Below, one piece after another: positions 52,317-61,419 of a stretch of 64,000 bases of DNA (within the stretch, counting starts at the first letter, position 1; each line of letters begins with the position of its first letter). A program made the position numbers and the translations under genes. This DNA is from Nocardioides exalbidus (GTDB lineage Bacteria; Actinomycetota; Actinomycetes; Propionibacteriales; Nocardioidaceae). Under the pieces are notes generated by a model that was given only the letters and a program-made list of their open reading frames with translations, searched no databases and was not told the origin of the DNA. The DNA is taken from NCBI RefSeq assembly GCF_900105585.1, contig NZ_FNRT01000002.1, positions 4,092,001 to 4,156,000 of the forward strand, in the 5' to 3' direction.

Positions 52317-53351
52317 TCAGCGCCGGGTCTTGGGGTCGAGGGCGTCGCGGATCGCGTCACCCAGGAGGTTGAGGGAGAGCACCAGCGCGACGATGCCCAG
52401 GAGCGGCGCCCACAGGAACTGCGGGTACTCGCGGAAGTAGGTCGGCGTCGCGGCCTTGAGGATCACCTGGCCCCACGAGATGCCGTCGGTGACGCCGATG
52501 CCGAGGTAGGCCAGGCCCGCCTCGAGCGCGACGAACGTCGGCAGCATCAGCGAGACGCTGATGATGATCGGCGCGGCGAGGTTGGGCAGCAGCTCCTTGA
52601 ACAGGATGCGCGAGGTCGGCATGCCCATCACGCGGGCCGCCTGGACGAACTCGCGCTCGCGCAGCGCGAGCACCTCACCACGGATCAGCCGGGCGGTGCC
52701 CATCCAGCCGAAGAGGGCCAGGACGGCGACCAGGCTGAACTTCTGGATGGTCTGGTAGCTGTCGTAGAGGTTGAAGCGCTCGTTGAGGATCGGCGCCAGG
52801 GTCAGCGCGGCGAGCAGGAACGGGATCGTGAGGAACATGTCGATGAAGAACGACAGGATCTTGTCGACCGCGCCGCCGAGGAAGCCGGCGAGCAGGCCGA
52901 TCACGACGCCCACGACGCTGGCGACCACCGTGGCGACCGTCGCGATGAGCAGCGAGGTGCGGCAGCCGTAGAGCCAGTAGGCCAGGTTGTCGTTGCCCGT
53001 CTGCGGCGCGACGCCCAGCGGGTGGTCCCAGGTGAAGGGACCGAAGGGCGGGCCCATCTCGGGCTTCGGCATGTTGTTGTTGAGCCCGTCGACGCGCTCG
53101 CTGGCGAGCGGGGTCTCGAGGCTGACGCCGAAGAGGTGGCTGATCGGGCCGGCGAAGACCGCGCACACGATGAAGAACAGCACCACGAGCGCACAGACGA
53201 CCGCGATCTTGTCCTTGGCCAGGCGGCCCAGGGCGATGCGGAGCGGAGACTTGCCGGAGATCTCCTTCGCCTGCTGGCTGTTGGGATCCTGGTGCTCCGG
53301 CTCGTCAGTCAACGAGCCGAGCGTCTCCGGCCCTGCGGTGTCTGCCGACAT
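52317..53351 (-). CDS. peptide-type ABC importer permease (OppC-like)
   Basis: A 344-residue permease with an N-terminal hydrophilic stretch of about 45 residues, then the OppC N-terminal helix (IAVVCALVVLFFIVCAVFAGPI), GTDxxGRDxxS-like region replaced by HPLGVAPQTGNDNLAYWLYGCRTSL, five more helices, and the coupling loop LREREFVQAARVMGMPTSRILFKELLPNLAAPI. It is first in the importer operon, 80 nt before the binding-protein gene. Its upstream gap holds a GTAAC/GTTAC inverted repeat. Confidence 0.94.
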   Translation of the reverse strand: MSADTAGPETLGSLTDEPEHQDPNSQQAKEISGKSPLRIALGRLAKDKIAVVCALVVLFFIVCAVFAGPISHLFGVSLETPLASERVDGLNNNMPKPEMGPPFGPFTWDHPLGVAPQTGNDNLAYWLYGCRTSLLIATVATVVASVVGVVIGLLAGFLGGAVDKILSFFIDMFLTIPFLLAALTLAPILNERFNLYDSYQTIQKFSLVAVLALFGWMGTARLIRGEVLALREREFVQAARVMGMPTSRILFKELLPNLAAPIIISVSLMLPTFVALEAGLAYLGIGVTDGISWGQVILKAATPTYFREYPQFLWAPLLGIVALVLSLNLLGDAIRDALDPKTRR

Positions 53352-53591
53352 GCTCTCCCCATCTGGTTCGGGACTGTCCCGGCGGCCGCTCCGGAGGTCT
53401 CCCGGGGCCGTCGCCGGAAACGGACTCTATGTGACCTGCGACGCGGGAACGATCACTGCCGCGTAACGATCCAGTTACGACCGGTTCACCTGGAACCCCC
53501 GGCAAACCTCCGGAGGATCTCGTGATATTCGGGATGTCCTCCGCGCCCGAGGCCTCCTCGGCGACGTCCCTTCCCGCGTGATCGGCGTACG
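53352..53591 (-). promoter_or_regulatory. promoter region of the importer operon
   Basis: A 240-nt non-coding stretch. On the minus strand a CATAGAGT -10-like box lies near 53425-53432, giving a leader of about 70 nt. Upstream lie a CGTAAC-N6-GTTACG inverted repeat and two direct CGCG..AACGATC units (53442-53454, 53460-53471). Confidence 0.4.
53462..53479. promoter_or_regulatory. inverted repeat CGTAAC-N6-GTTACG
   Basis: Perfect 6-bp arms in the upstream part of the importer promoter region; a candidate operator for an unknown regulator. Confidence 0.45.
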
Positions 53592-53637
53592 ACGAAGGGA
53601 CGGTGACCACCGAATCGGTGGTCACCGCCCCTTCCGT
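53592..53637 (-). terminator. aspS terminator hairpin
   Basis: A perfect 12-bp stem CGGTGACCACCG/CGGTGGTCACCG around AAT, extended on both sides by ACGAAGGG/CCCCTTCCGT with small bulges. It starts 8 nt after the aspS stop. No U-tract, as is common in high-GC actinobacteria. Confidence 0.75.
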
Positions 53638-53645
53638 GCGTGGGA

Positions 53646-55454
53646 TCAGGCCTCGGCCGCAGCGGCTGCCGGGTCGCCCTTCGGCTCGGGCCGGGCGTCG
53701 ACGCCGGCCTCCTTGCGCTGCTCCGGGGTGATCGGCGCGGGCGCGGCGGTGAGCGGGTCGTAGCCGCCACCGGACTTCGGGAAGGCGATGACGTCGCGGA
53801 TCGAGTCGGTGCCGGCGAGCAGCGCCACGATCCGGTCCATGCCGACCGCGATGCCACCGTGCGGGGGCGCGCCGAACTTGAAGGCGTCGAGCAGGAACCC
53901 GAACTTCTCCTGGGCCTCCTCCTCGCCGAGGCCCATCACGGAGAAGACCCGCTTCTGGACGTCGCCGCGGTGGATACGGATCGACCCGCCGCCGAGCTCG
54001 TTGCCGTTGCAGACGATGTCGTAGGCGTAGGCCAGGGCGCTGCCGGGGTCGGTGTCGAACGTGTCGAGGAACTCCGCCTTCGGGCTGGTGAAGGCATGGT
54101 GCACCGCCGTCCAGGCGCCGGCGCCGACGGCCACGTCGCCGCTGGCGACAGCGTCGGAGCTGGGCTCGAACAGGGGCGCGTCGACGACCCAGGTGAACGC
54201 GAACTCCGCGTCGTCCAGCATGTCTCCGCGGCGGCCGATCTCGAGACGGGCCGCGCCGAGCAGCGCGCGGCTGCTCCTGACCGGGCCGGCGGCGAAGAAG
54301 ATGCAGTCGCCGGGAGCCGCGCCGACGTGCGCTGCGAGGCCCTCGCGCTCGGCGTCGGTGAGGTTCTTCGCGACCGGGCCACCGAGCTCGCCGTCCTCGG
54401 CGACCGTGACGTAGGCCAGGCCCTTGGCGCCGCGCTGCTTGGCCCAGTCCTGCCAGGCATCGAACTGGCGGCGCGGCTGGCTGCCGCCGCCGGGCATCAC
54501 GACCGCACCGACGTAGTCGGCCTGGAACACGCGGAAGGTGGTGTCCTTGAAGTACTCCGTGCACTCGACGAGCTCCAGGCCCATGCGCAGGTCGGGCTTG
54601 TCGGAGCCGTACCTCGCCATGGCCTCGGCGTACGTCATCCGCGGGATGGGCCGCTGGATCGTCTTGCCGGCCTGCGCCCACATCGCCTCGAGGACGCTCT
54701 CCATGAGCTCGATGACGTCCTCCTGGTCCACGAAGCTCATCTCGATGTCGAGCTGGGTGAACTCGGGCTGCCGGTCGGCGCGGAAGTCCTCGTCGCGGTA
54801 GCAGCGCGCGATCTGGTAGTAGCGCTCCATGCCGCCGACCATCAGCAGCTGCTTGAACAGCTGCGGGCTCTGCGGCAGGGCGTACCAGCTGCCGGGCGCG
54901 AGCCGGGCGGGCACCAGGAAGTCGCGGGCACCCTCCGGCGTCGAGCGGGTCAGGGTGGGCGTCTCGATCTCGACGAACGCGCGCTCGTCGAGCACGTCGC
55001 GCGCGGCCTTGTTGATCTTCGAGCGCAGGCGCAGGGCGGCGTTGGGGCCGGAGCGGCGCAGGTCGAGGTAGCGGTGCTTGAGGCGCGCCTCCTCACCGAC
55101 CTCGCCGCCCTTGTGGCCGGACGCGTCGTCGATCGGGAACGGCAGCGGGTCGGAGGTGGAGAGCACCTCGACGTCGGTGGCCACGACCTCGATCTCGCCG
55201 GTGGCCAGGTTCGGGTTCTCGTTGCCCTCCTTGCGGGCGACGACCTCCCCGGTGACCTTCAGGCAGTACTCGCTGCGGAGGCTGTGGGCGACCTCCTCGT
55301 CCCGGACGACGACCTGCACCACGCCGCTGGCCTCGCGGAGGTCCAGGAACGCGACGCCGCCGTGGTCGCGGCGCCGCGCCACCCACCCGGCGAGCGTGAC
55401 GGTCTGGCCGACGTCCGTGGCGCGCAGGGCGCCGGCGTCATGGGTGCGGATCAC
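53646..55454 (-). CDS. aspS: aspartate-tRNA ligase
   Basis: A 602-residue bacterial-type class IIb synthetase: N-terminal OB anticodon-binding domain (TVTLAGWVARRRDHGGVAFLDLREASGVVQVV), motif 1 FVEIETPTLTRSTPEGARDFLV, motif 2 CYRDEDFRADRQPEFTQLDIEMSF, the bacterial GAD insertion domain (about 300-420) and motif 3 PPHGGIAVGMDRIVALL. Whether it is discriminating or also charges tRNA-Asn cannot be decided here. GTG 55454 overlaps the hisS stop (GTGA). Confidence 0.97.
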   Translation of the reverse strand: MIRTHDAGALRATDVGQTVTLAGWVARRRDHGGVAFLDLREASGVVQVVVRDEEVAHSLRSEYCLKVTGEVVARKEGNENPNLATGEIEVVATDVEVLSTSDPLPFPIDDASGHKGGEVGEEARLKHRYLDLRRSGPNAALRLRSKINKAARDVLDERAFVEIETPTLTRSTPEGARDFLVPARLAPGSWYALPQSPQLFKQLLMVGGMERYYQIARCYRDEDFRADRQPEFTQLDIEMSFVDQEDVIELMESVLEAMWAQAGKTIQRPIPRMTYAEAMARYGSDKPDLRMGLELVECTEYFKDTTFRVFQADYVGAVVMPGGGSQPRRQFDAWQDWAKQRGAKGLAYVTVAEDGELGGPVAKNLTDAEREGLAAHVGAAPGDCIFFAAGPVRSSRALLGAARLEIGRRGDMLDDAEFAFTWVVDAPLFEPSSDAVASGDVAVGAGAWTAVHHAFTSPKAEFLDTFDTDPGSALAYAYDIVCNGNELGGGSIRIHRGDVQKRVFSVMGLGEEEAQEKFGFLLDAFKFGAPPHGGIAVGMDRIVALLAGTDSIRDVIAFPKSGGGYDPLTAAPAPITPEQRKEAGVDARPEPKGDPAAAAAEA

Positions 55455-56803
55455 TGGTTCTCCTCGATGGTGTTCTGGGTGGTGACGATGATCGGACGGA
55501 GGTCGGCCGGAGGTGGGGTCCAGGTGGCCGGGTCGGCCTCGACCTGGTCCCCCGAGCGGATGTCCTTGACCTGGTGGCTGCCGTCGGCCTGGACGAACCA
55601 GACATAGGGGATGCCGCGCCGCTCGGCGAAGCGGATCTGCTTCCCGAACTTCGCAGGAGCGGGGGCGACCTCGCACGCGACGTCGCGGGACCGCAAAGCG
55701 GCGGCGACCGCCGTGCTGGCGGCCCGGTCGTCCTCGGTGTTGAGCGCGACGAGCGCCACGCTGGGCACCGGCCGGCTGCCCGCCAGCACGCCGTCGGCGA
55801 TCAGCGGGACGAGCGTGCGGGAGACGCCGAAGGACACCCCGACGCCGGGATAGGTCGTACGACCGTCGCTGGCGAGCGCGTCGTAGCGCCCTCCCCCGCC
55901 GACCGACTTGAGCCGTTCGTAGCCCGCCATGAAGATCTCGACGACGGTGCCGGTGTAGTAGTCGAGGCCGCGCGCGATGCGGAGGTTGGCCTCGACGCTC
56001 ACCCGGTCGCCCGCGACGGCGCGACAGCCGTCGACGACGGCGGCGAGCTCCTCGAGGCCCTGCTCGAGCAGCTCGTCGGTGACGCCGAGCGCGCGGACCT
56101 TCTCGACGAACGAGGTGTCGGCGACCCGGATGGTGGCCAGCTCGAGGCACCGCTGGGCCTGCTCCGGCGTCGTACCGACGCGCTCGACCAACATCGTCGC
56201 GACCTCGTCGGCCGGGAGCTTGTCGAGCTTGTCGATCACCCGGATCGCGTCGGTGACGTCGTCGATGCCCAGGCCGCGGTAGAAGCCCTGGATCAGCTTG
56301 CGGTTGTTGAACTGGAACGACACCGGCGGGATGGGCAGCCGGCCGAGGGCGTCCACCATCACTGACATCACCTCGACGTCGTGGTGGAACGGCAGCTCGT
56401 CGCGCCCGACGATGTCGACGTCGGCCTGCGTGAACTGGCGGTAGCGGCCCTCTTGCGGGCGCTCGCCACGCCAGGCCGGCTGGACCTGGAACCGGCGGAA
56501 CGGGAACTCGAGGTGACCGGCGTGCTCGAGGACGTAGCGGGCGAACGGCACCGTCAGGTCGAAGTGGAGGCCGAGCTCGGCCCGGGCGTCCGCCTCCGCG
56601 TTGATCCGCTGGAGGACGTAGATCTCCTTGTCGACCTCGCCGCCCTTGGCCAGCCGGTCGATCGGCTCGACGACGCGCGTCTCGATGTTGGCGAAGCCGT
56701 GCAGCTCGAAGGTGCGCGACAGCGACGCGACGACCTCGCGCTCGACGGTGCGCTGCGCAGGCAGCAGCTCGGGGAACCCGCTCAGCGGGGCGATCTTGCT
56801 CAT
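55451..56803 (-). CDS. hisS: histidine-tRNA ligase
   Basis: A 450-residue class II synthetase with motif 1 region FANIETRVVEPIDRLAKGG, motif 2 QPAWRGERPQEGRYRQFTQADVDIVG, the histidine-A-type motif ARGLDYYTGTVVEIF, motif 3 GVGVSFGVSRTLVPLI, and the C-terminal anticodon-binding domain ending YVWFVQADGSHQVKDIRSGDQ. The ribosome-binding site GAGGAAAG precedes ATG 56803. It follows the MBL hydrolase gene by 11 nt; the same hydrolase-hisS order exists in mycobacteria. Confidence 0.97.
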   Translation of the reverse strand: MSKIAPLSGFPELLPAQRTVEREVVASLSRTFELHGFANIETRVVEPIDRLAKGGEVDKEIYVLQRINAEADARAELGLHFDLTVPFARYVLEHAGHLEFPFRRFQVQPAWRGERPQEGRYRQFTQADVDIVGRDELPFHHDVEVMSVMVDALGRLPIPPVSFQFNNRKLIQGFYRGLGIDDVTDAIRVIDKLDKLPADEVATMLVERVGTTPEQAQRCLELATIRVADTSFVEKVRALGVTDELLEQGLEELAAVVDGCRAVAGDRVSVEANLRIARGLDYYTGTVVEIFMAGYERLKSVGGGGRYDALASDGRTTYPGVGVSFGVSRTLVPLIADGVLAGSRPVPSVALVALNTEDDRAASTAVAAALRSRDVACEVAPAPAKFGKQIRFAERRGIPYVWFVQADGSHQVKDIRSGDQVEADPATWTPPPADLRPIIVTTQNTIEENQ

Positions 56804-56814
56804 CTCTTCTTTCC

Positions 56815-57525
56815 TCAGAGTCCGCGGGTCACCCGGCCTGCTCCGCCGCCGTCCAGCAGCTCGAGCAGGTAGGGGTTGGTGGCGCGCTCGCGCCCGATGG
56901 AGGTCTGGTTGCCGTGGCCGGGCAGCACGACGATGTCGTCGGGCAGCGTCAGCACCTTGTCGGTGAGGCTGCGCAGCATCGTCGCGTGGTCGCCGCCGGG
57001 CAGGTCGGTCCGGCCGATGGAGCCCTCGAAGAGCAGGTCGCCGGAGAACATCACCTCCGAGACGTCCTGCTGCGCGTAGGGCGTCCGGAAGGTCACCGAG
57101 CCCTCGGTGTGCCCCGGCGTGTGGTCGACGACGAACCTCAGCCCGGCGAGCTCGAGCTCGGCGAGGTCGGAGAGCTCGCGCACGTCGTCGGGCTCGGCCC
57201 ACGAGTAGTCGCCGCCCAGCAGCATCTGGGTGGACTCCTTGCTCATGCCGGCCATCGGGTCGGTCAGGAGGTGCCGGTCGCTGGGGTGGATCCAGGCCGT
57301 GGCGTCGTAGGTGCCGGCCACCGGCGCCACGCACCACATGTGGTCGACGTGCCCGTGCGTGACCAGGACGCTGACGGGCTTGAGCCGGTGCTCGCGGACG
57401 ACGTCGGCGACGCCGCCGGCGGAGTCCTTGCCCGGATCGATGACGACGCACTCCGTGCCGGGACCGGTCGCCACGACGTAGCAGTTGGTGCCCCACGGCC
57501 CGGCGGGGAAGCCGGCGATGAACAC
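56815..57525 (-). CDS. metallo-beta-lactamase-fold hydrolase (glyoxalase II-like)
   Basis: A 236-residue binuclear metal hydrolase. The metal motif is THGHVDHMW (HxHxDH) at residues 56-64; further ligands are the histidine in VDHTPGHTEGS, the aspartate in MFSGDLLFEGSIGRTD and the histidine in VLPGHGNQTSIG. It resembles hydroxyacylglutathione hydrolase, but actinobacteria usually lack glutathione, so the thioester substrate may be a mycothiol conjugate; this is inference. GTG 57525. Confidence 0.92.
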   Translation of the reverse strand: MFIAGFPAGPWGTNCYVVATGPGTECVVIDPGKDSAGGVADVVREHRLKPVSVLVTHGHVDHMWCVAPVAGTYDATAWIHPSDRHLLTDPMAGMSKESTQMLLGGDYSWAEPDDVRELSDLAELELAGLRFVVDHTPGHTEGSVTFRTPYAQQDVSEVMFSGDLLFEGSIGRTDLPGGDHATMLRSLTDKVLTLPDDIVVLPGHGNQTSIGRERATNPYLLELLDGGGAGRVTRGL

Positions 57526-57624
57526 AGGCGTCAGTCCTTGCTTGTCTCGTGCTGGAGCTCGGGTCAGATCTCCGGTCGGATCTCCTCAGGAGGGAAGCCT
57601 ACCGAGGCCGGTCGCGGCCATGAC

Positions 57625-57630
57625 TACGAT
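57625..57630 (+). promoter_or_regulatory. -10 box of DUF349 gene
   Basis: TACGAT, 8 nt before ATG 57639. Confidence 0.5.
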
Positions 57631-57638
57631 GGGCGACC

Positions 57639-58901
57639 ATGAGCGCCGACCAGCAGTCCCCAGACGACTCGGCCCAGGCGGCGACGCCGTGGGGGCGGGT
57701 GGCCGAGGACGGCACCGTCTACGTCCGCACCGCCGAGGGTGAGCGATCCGTCGGGTCCTACGAGGCCGGCACGCCGGCCGAGGCCCTGGAGTTCTTCACC
57801 AAGCGATTCGAGGAGCTGGAGGGCAAGGTCCACCTGCTCGAGCAGCGCGTGGCCTCGGGCCGCCTCGCCCCCGAGGAGGCGACCTCCTCGTCGAAGGCGC
57901 TGCGCGAGCAGGTCGTCGACGCGCACGCGGTCGGTGACCTCGTCAGCCTCGCGGCCCGCCTCGACGCGCTGGCCCCGGTGATCGCCGTGCAGCGCTCGGC
58001 CCGCAAGGAGGAGCGCGCGCAGAAGACCGCGGAGTCGAAGGCGGAGAAGGAGAAGCTCGTCGCCGAGGCCGAGCGCCTCGCCGAGAGCTCCGACTGGCGC
58101 AACGGCGCCAACCGCCTGCGCGAGCTGCTCTCGACGTGGAAGGAGCTGCCGCGACTCGACCGCGCCACCGACGACGCGCTGTGGCGGCGTTTCTCCACCG
58201 CCCGGACGACCTACACCCGCCACCGCAAGGCGCACTTCGCCGAGGAGCACGAGCGCCGCGACAGCGCCCGGGTCGTCAAGGAGCGGCTCGTCAAGGAGGC
58301 CGAGGCGATCTCGGCGTCCACCGAGTGGGGTCCGACCGCCGGCAAGTACCGCGACCTGATGCGCGAGTGGAAGGCCGCAGGTCCTGCGCCCCGCGAGGTC
58401 GACGACCAGCTCTGGCAGCGGTTCCGCGGCGCCCAGGACACCTTCTTCGGTGCCCGCGACGCGGCCAACGCCGCCCTCGACGAGGAGTTCACCGCCAACG
58501 CCGAGGTCAAGGACGCGATCCTGGTCGAGGCCGAGGCGCTCGTGCCCGTCACCGACCTCGACGCGGCCAAGAAGGCCTTCCGCGACCTCGCCGACCGCTG
58601 GGACGCTGCCGGGAAGGTCCCGCGCGACCGGATGAAGGACCTCGAGGGCCGGATGCGCAGCGTCGAGCAGGCGATCCGCGCGGTCGAGGACGAGCAGTGG
58701 AGCAGGAGCGACCCGGAGAAGTCCGCGCGCGCCGACGACATGATCGGCAAGCTCGAGGCCGGCATCGCGGAGACGCAGGCGCGCCTCGACAAGGCGACGG
58801 CCGCGGGCGACGCGCGGAAGGCCAAGGACCTCGAGGGCGAGCTCGCCAACAAGCAGGCGTTCCTCGACATGGCGAAGAAGGCCGCAGCCGACTTCAGTTG
58901 A
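57639..58901 (+). CDS. DUF349-domain protein
   Basis: A 420-residue, highly charged, mostly helical protein with three DUF349 repeats: residues near 150-200 (WRNGANRLRELLSTWKELP), 225-280 (WGPTAGKYRDLMREWKAAG) and 300-350 (AAKKAFRDLADRWDAAGKVP), plus coiled-coil stretches. DUF349 proteins are cytoplasmic and of unknown function. In mycobacteria ppiB often occupies this place beside relA. It is convergent with relA. Its TGA (58899-58901) lies inside the left arm of a 24-bp inverted repeat. Confidence 0.88.
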   Translation: MSADQQSPDDSAQAATPWGRVAEDGTVYVRTAEGERSVGSYEAGTPAEALEFFTKRFEELEGKVHLLEQRVASGRLAPEEATSSSKALREQVVDAHAVGDLVSLAARLDALAPVIAVQRSARKEERAQKTAESKAEKEKLVAEAERLAESSDWRNGANRLRELLSTWKELPRLDRATDDALWRRFSTARTTYTRHRKAHFAEEHERRDSARVVKERLVKEAEAISASTEWGPTAGKYRDLMREWKAAGPAPREVDDQLWQRFRGAQDTFFGARDAANAALDEEFTANAEVKDAILVEAEALVPVTDLDAAKKAFRDLADRWDAAGKVPRDRMKDLEGRMRSVEQAIRAVEDEQWSRSDPEKSARADDMIGKLEAGIAETQARLDKATAAGDARKAKDLEGELANKQAFLDMAKKAAADFS

Positions 58902-59111
58902 ATGGCGCTCGCTCCGCTCGCGCGTGCTCACCGCCCCTGAGGACGTCGTCCTTCCTCCTCGCTCGACCTGCGCTGCCTCGCTGCGCTCGTCACGCTTGCT
59001 CGCTCGTCGTCACGACAACGTCGGGCGGCGAGCGCGGTGACTGAGCGGGGCGCTCGGCTGGCCGGCCTCGGTCGAGCACCCGGTCAGGCGAGCGGAGCGA
59101 GCGCCATTCAA
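58898..59111. repeat. 214-bp element bounded by a 24-bp exact inverted repeat
   Basis: The arms 58898-58921 and 59088-59111 are exact inverted copies with core GGCGCTCGCTCCGCTCGC. Each contains the stop codon of the gene entering it (DUF349 TGA 58899-58901; relA TGA 59108-59110). The 166-nt interior holds further partial pairings such as CTCGACC/GGTCGAG. It could act as a two-way terminator or be a dispersed repeat unit. No open frame of interest lies inside. Confidence 0.85.
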
Positions 59112-61390
59112 GCAGTGACTCTGTAAGCGTCGAAGACGCCGGGCACGGCGCGCACGGCGCGGAGCACGCCGTCGAGGTGGGCGGCGTCGGCCATCTCGAA
59201 GGAGAACCGGCTCTTGGCCACGCGGTCGCGGGTGGTGGAGAGCGTCGCGCTGAGGATGTTCACGTGGGCGTCGGAGAGCGCCATCGTGATGTCGGAGAGC
59301 AGCCGGGCGCGGTCGAGCGCCTCGACCTGGATGTTGACCAGGAAGGTCGACTGCGAGGTCGGCGCCCACTCGACCTCGAGCACCCGCTCGGGCTGGCCGA
59401 GCAGGCTGGCGGCGTTGGTGCAGTCCTTGCGGTGGACCGAGACTCCCCCGCCCTTGGTGACGAAGCCGAGGATCGGGTCCGGGGGCACCGGGGTGCAGCA
59501 CTTGGCCAGCTTGACCCACAGGTCGTCGACGCCGGGGACGATCACGCCGGAGTCGGTCGGCGCCCGCTTGGCGCGGGACCGGCCGGTGATGGTGACGCCC
59601 TCGGAGAGGTCCTCCTGGGCTCCCTCGTCGCCGCCGTGCAGGTCGATGACGCGCCGTACGACGGCCTGGGCGCTGAGGTTGCCCTCGCCGACCGCCGCGT
59701 AGAGCGCGGAGACGTCGGCGTGGTGGAAGTGCTCGGCCACGAGCGCGAGCACGTCGTGCGTCATCAGGCGGGTGAGGGGCAGGCCCTCCTTGCGCATGAG
59801 CTTGGCGATCTGGTCCTTGCCGTGCTCGATCGCCTCCTCGCGCCGCTCCTTGGTGAACCACTGGCGGATCTTCGAGCGGGCGCGCGGTGACTGGACGAAG
59901 TTGAGCCAGTCGCGCGACGGCCCGGACGTCGGCGACTTGGAGGTGAAGACCTCCACGACGTCGCCGTTGTCGAGCCGCGACTCCAGCGGCACCAGGCGGC
60001 CGTTGACCCGCGAGCCGATCGTGTGGTGGCCGACCTCGGTGTGGACGGCATAGGCGAAGTCGACCGGGGTCGCACCCATCGGCAGGGGGATCACGTCACC
60101 GCGCGGGGTGAAGACGTAGACCTGCTGCTGGTTCATCTCGAAGCGCAGCGACTCCAGGAACTCGCCCGGGTCCTCGACCTCGCTCTGCCAGTCGAGGAGC
60201 TGGCGCAGCCAGGTGAGGTCGTCCTTGTCGCCGAGGCGGTCGGTGTCGACCCCGGCCTTGGAGTTCTCCTTGTACTTCCAGTGCGCGGCGACGCCGTACT
60301 CCGCCCGGCGGTGCTGGGCGAAGGTGCGGATCTGCACCTCGACCGGCTTGCCCTGCGGACCGATGACCGTCGTGTGGAGCGACTGGTACATGTTGAACTT
60401 CGGCATCGCGACGTAGTCCTTGAACCGGCCCAGGACCGGGTTCCAGCGCGAGTGGATGACGCCGAGCGCGCTGTAGCAGTCACGGTCCTCGTCGACGAGG
60501 ATGCGGATGCCGACGAGGTCGTAGATGTCGGAGAAGTCGCGACCGCCGACGATCATCTTCTGGTAGATCGAGTAGTAGTGCTTCGGCCGGCCGGTGACCT
60601 TCGCGTTGATCCGCGCGGTCTTGAGATCCTGCTCGATCTCGTCCACGACCTCGGCGAGAAACTGGTCGCGCGAGGGCGCCCGCTCGGCGACCATGCGGAC
60701 GATCTCGTCGTAGATCTTGGGGTGCAGCGTCGCGAAGGCGAGGTCCTCGAGCTCCCACTTGAGCGTGTTCATGCCGAGGCGGTGCGCCAGCGGCGCGTAG
60801 ATGTCGAGGGTCTCGCGCGAGGACCGCTCCTGCGAGGCGGCCGGGACGTAGCGCAGCGTGCGCATGTTGTGCAGCCGGTCGGCGAGCTTGATGACCAGCA
60901 CCCGGATGTCGCGCGACATCGCCACGATCATCTTGCGGATCGTCTCGGCCTGCGCCGAGGCGCCGTACTGCACCTTGTCGAGCTTGGTCACGCCGTCGAC
61001 CAGGAGCGCGACCTCGTCACCGAAGTCGCCGCGCAGCTCGTCGAGGGTGTAGGGGGTGTCCTCGACCGTGTCGTGGAGCAGCGCCGCGACCAGCGTCGGC
61101 TCGGTCATGCCGATGTCGGCGAGGATCGTCGTCACCGCGAGCGGGTGGGTGATGTAGGGGTCGCCGCTCTTGCGCATCTGGCCGGTGTGCCACTTGTCGG
61201 CCACGGCGTACGCGCGCTCGAGGAGGGCGAGGTCGGCCTTGGGGTGGTTGGCGCGGACCGCGCGGAAGAGCGGCTCCAGGACCGGGTTCTGGGCAGGCGG
61301 GCGGGTGCCGACGCGGGCGAGGCGCGCACGCATGCCGCGCGCGGTCAGGGGCGCCTTCGCCTCCTGGGCGGGTGCCTGCTCCTCTGCCAT
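59108..61390 (-). CDS. relA: bifunctional (p)ppGpp synthetase/hydrolase
   Basis: A 760-residue Rel enzyme that makes and degrades the stringent-response alarmone. The HD hydrolase domain has LLHDTVEDTPYTLDEL near 109; the synthetase domain has YYSIYQKMIVGGRDFSDIYDLVGIRILVD near 295; the TGS domain starts VYVFTPRGDVIPLPMGATPVDFAYAVH near 424; a zinc-finger/ACT tail carries CCTPVPPDPILGFVTKGGGVSVHRKDC and the ACT domain at 690-760. ATG 61390 has TAGACT 6 nt upstream, so it is leaderless and has its own promoter besides read-through from apt. Confidence 0.97.
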   Translation of the reverse strand: MAEEQAPAQEAKAPLTARGMRARLARVGTRPPAQNPVLEPLFRAVRANHPKADLALLERAYAVADKWHTGQMRKSGDPYITHPLAVTTILADIGMTEPTLVAALLHDTVEDTPYTLDELRGDFGDEVALLVDGVTKLDKVQYGASAQAETIRKMIVAMSRDIRVLVIKLADRLHNMRTLRYVPAASQERSSRETLDIYAPLAHRLGMNTLKWELEDLAFATLHPKIYDEIVRMVAERAPSRDQFLAEVVDEIEQDLKTARINAKVTGRPKHYYSIYQKMIVGGRDFSDIYDLVGIRILVDEDRDCYSALGVIHSRWNPVLGRFKDYVAMPKFNMYQSLHTTVIGPQGKPVEVQIRTFAQHRRAEYGVAAHWKYKENSKAGVDTDRLGDKDDLTWLRQLLDWQSEVEDPGEFLESLRFEMNQQQVYVFTPRGDVIPLPMGATPVDFAYAVHTEVGHHTIGSRVNGRLVPLESRLDNGDVVEVFTSKSPTSGPSRDWLNFVQSPRARSKIRQWFTKERREEAIEHGKDQIAKLMRKEGLPLTRLMTHDVLALVAEHFHHADVSALYAAVGEGNLSAQAVVRRVIDLHGGDEGAQEDLSEGVTITGRSRAKRAPTDSGVIVPGVDDLWVKLAKCCTPVPPDPILGFVTKGGGVSVHRKDCTNAASLLGQPERVLEVEWAPTSQSTFLVNIQVEALDRARLLSDITMALSDAHVNILSATLSTTRDRVAKSRFSFEMADAAHLDGVLRAVRAVPGVFDAYRVTA

Positions 61391-61402
61391 GGACCGAGTC
61401 TA
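61391..61402 (-). promoter_or_regulatory. -10 box of relA
   Basis: Minus-strand TAGACT at 61397-61402, 6 nt to ATG 61390. Confidence 0.65.
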
Positions 61403-61419
61403 GTTGTCGGCTGTGCGGG

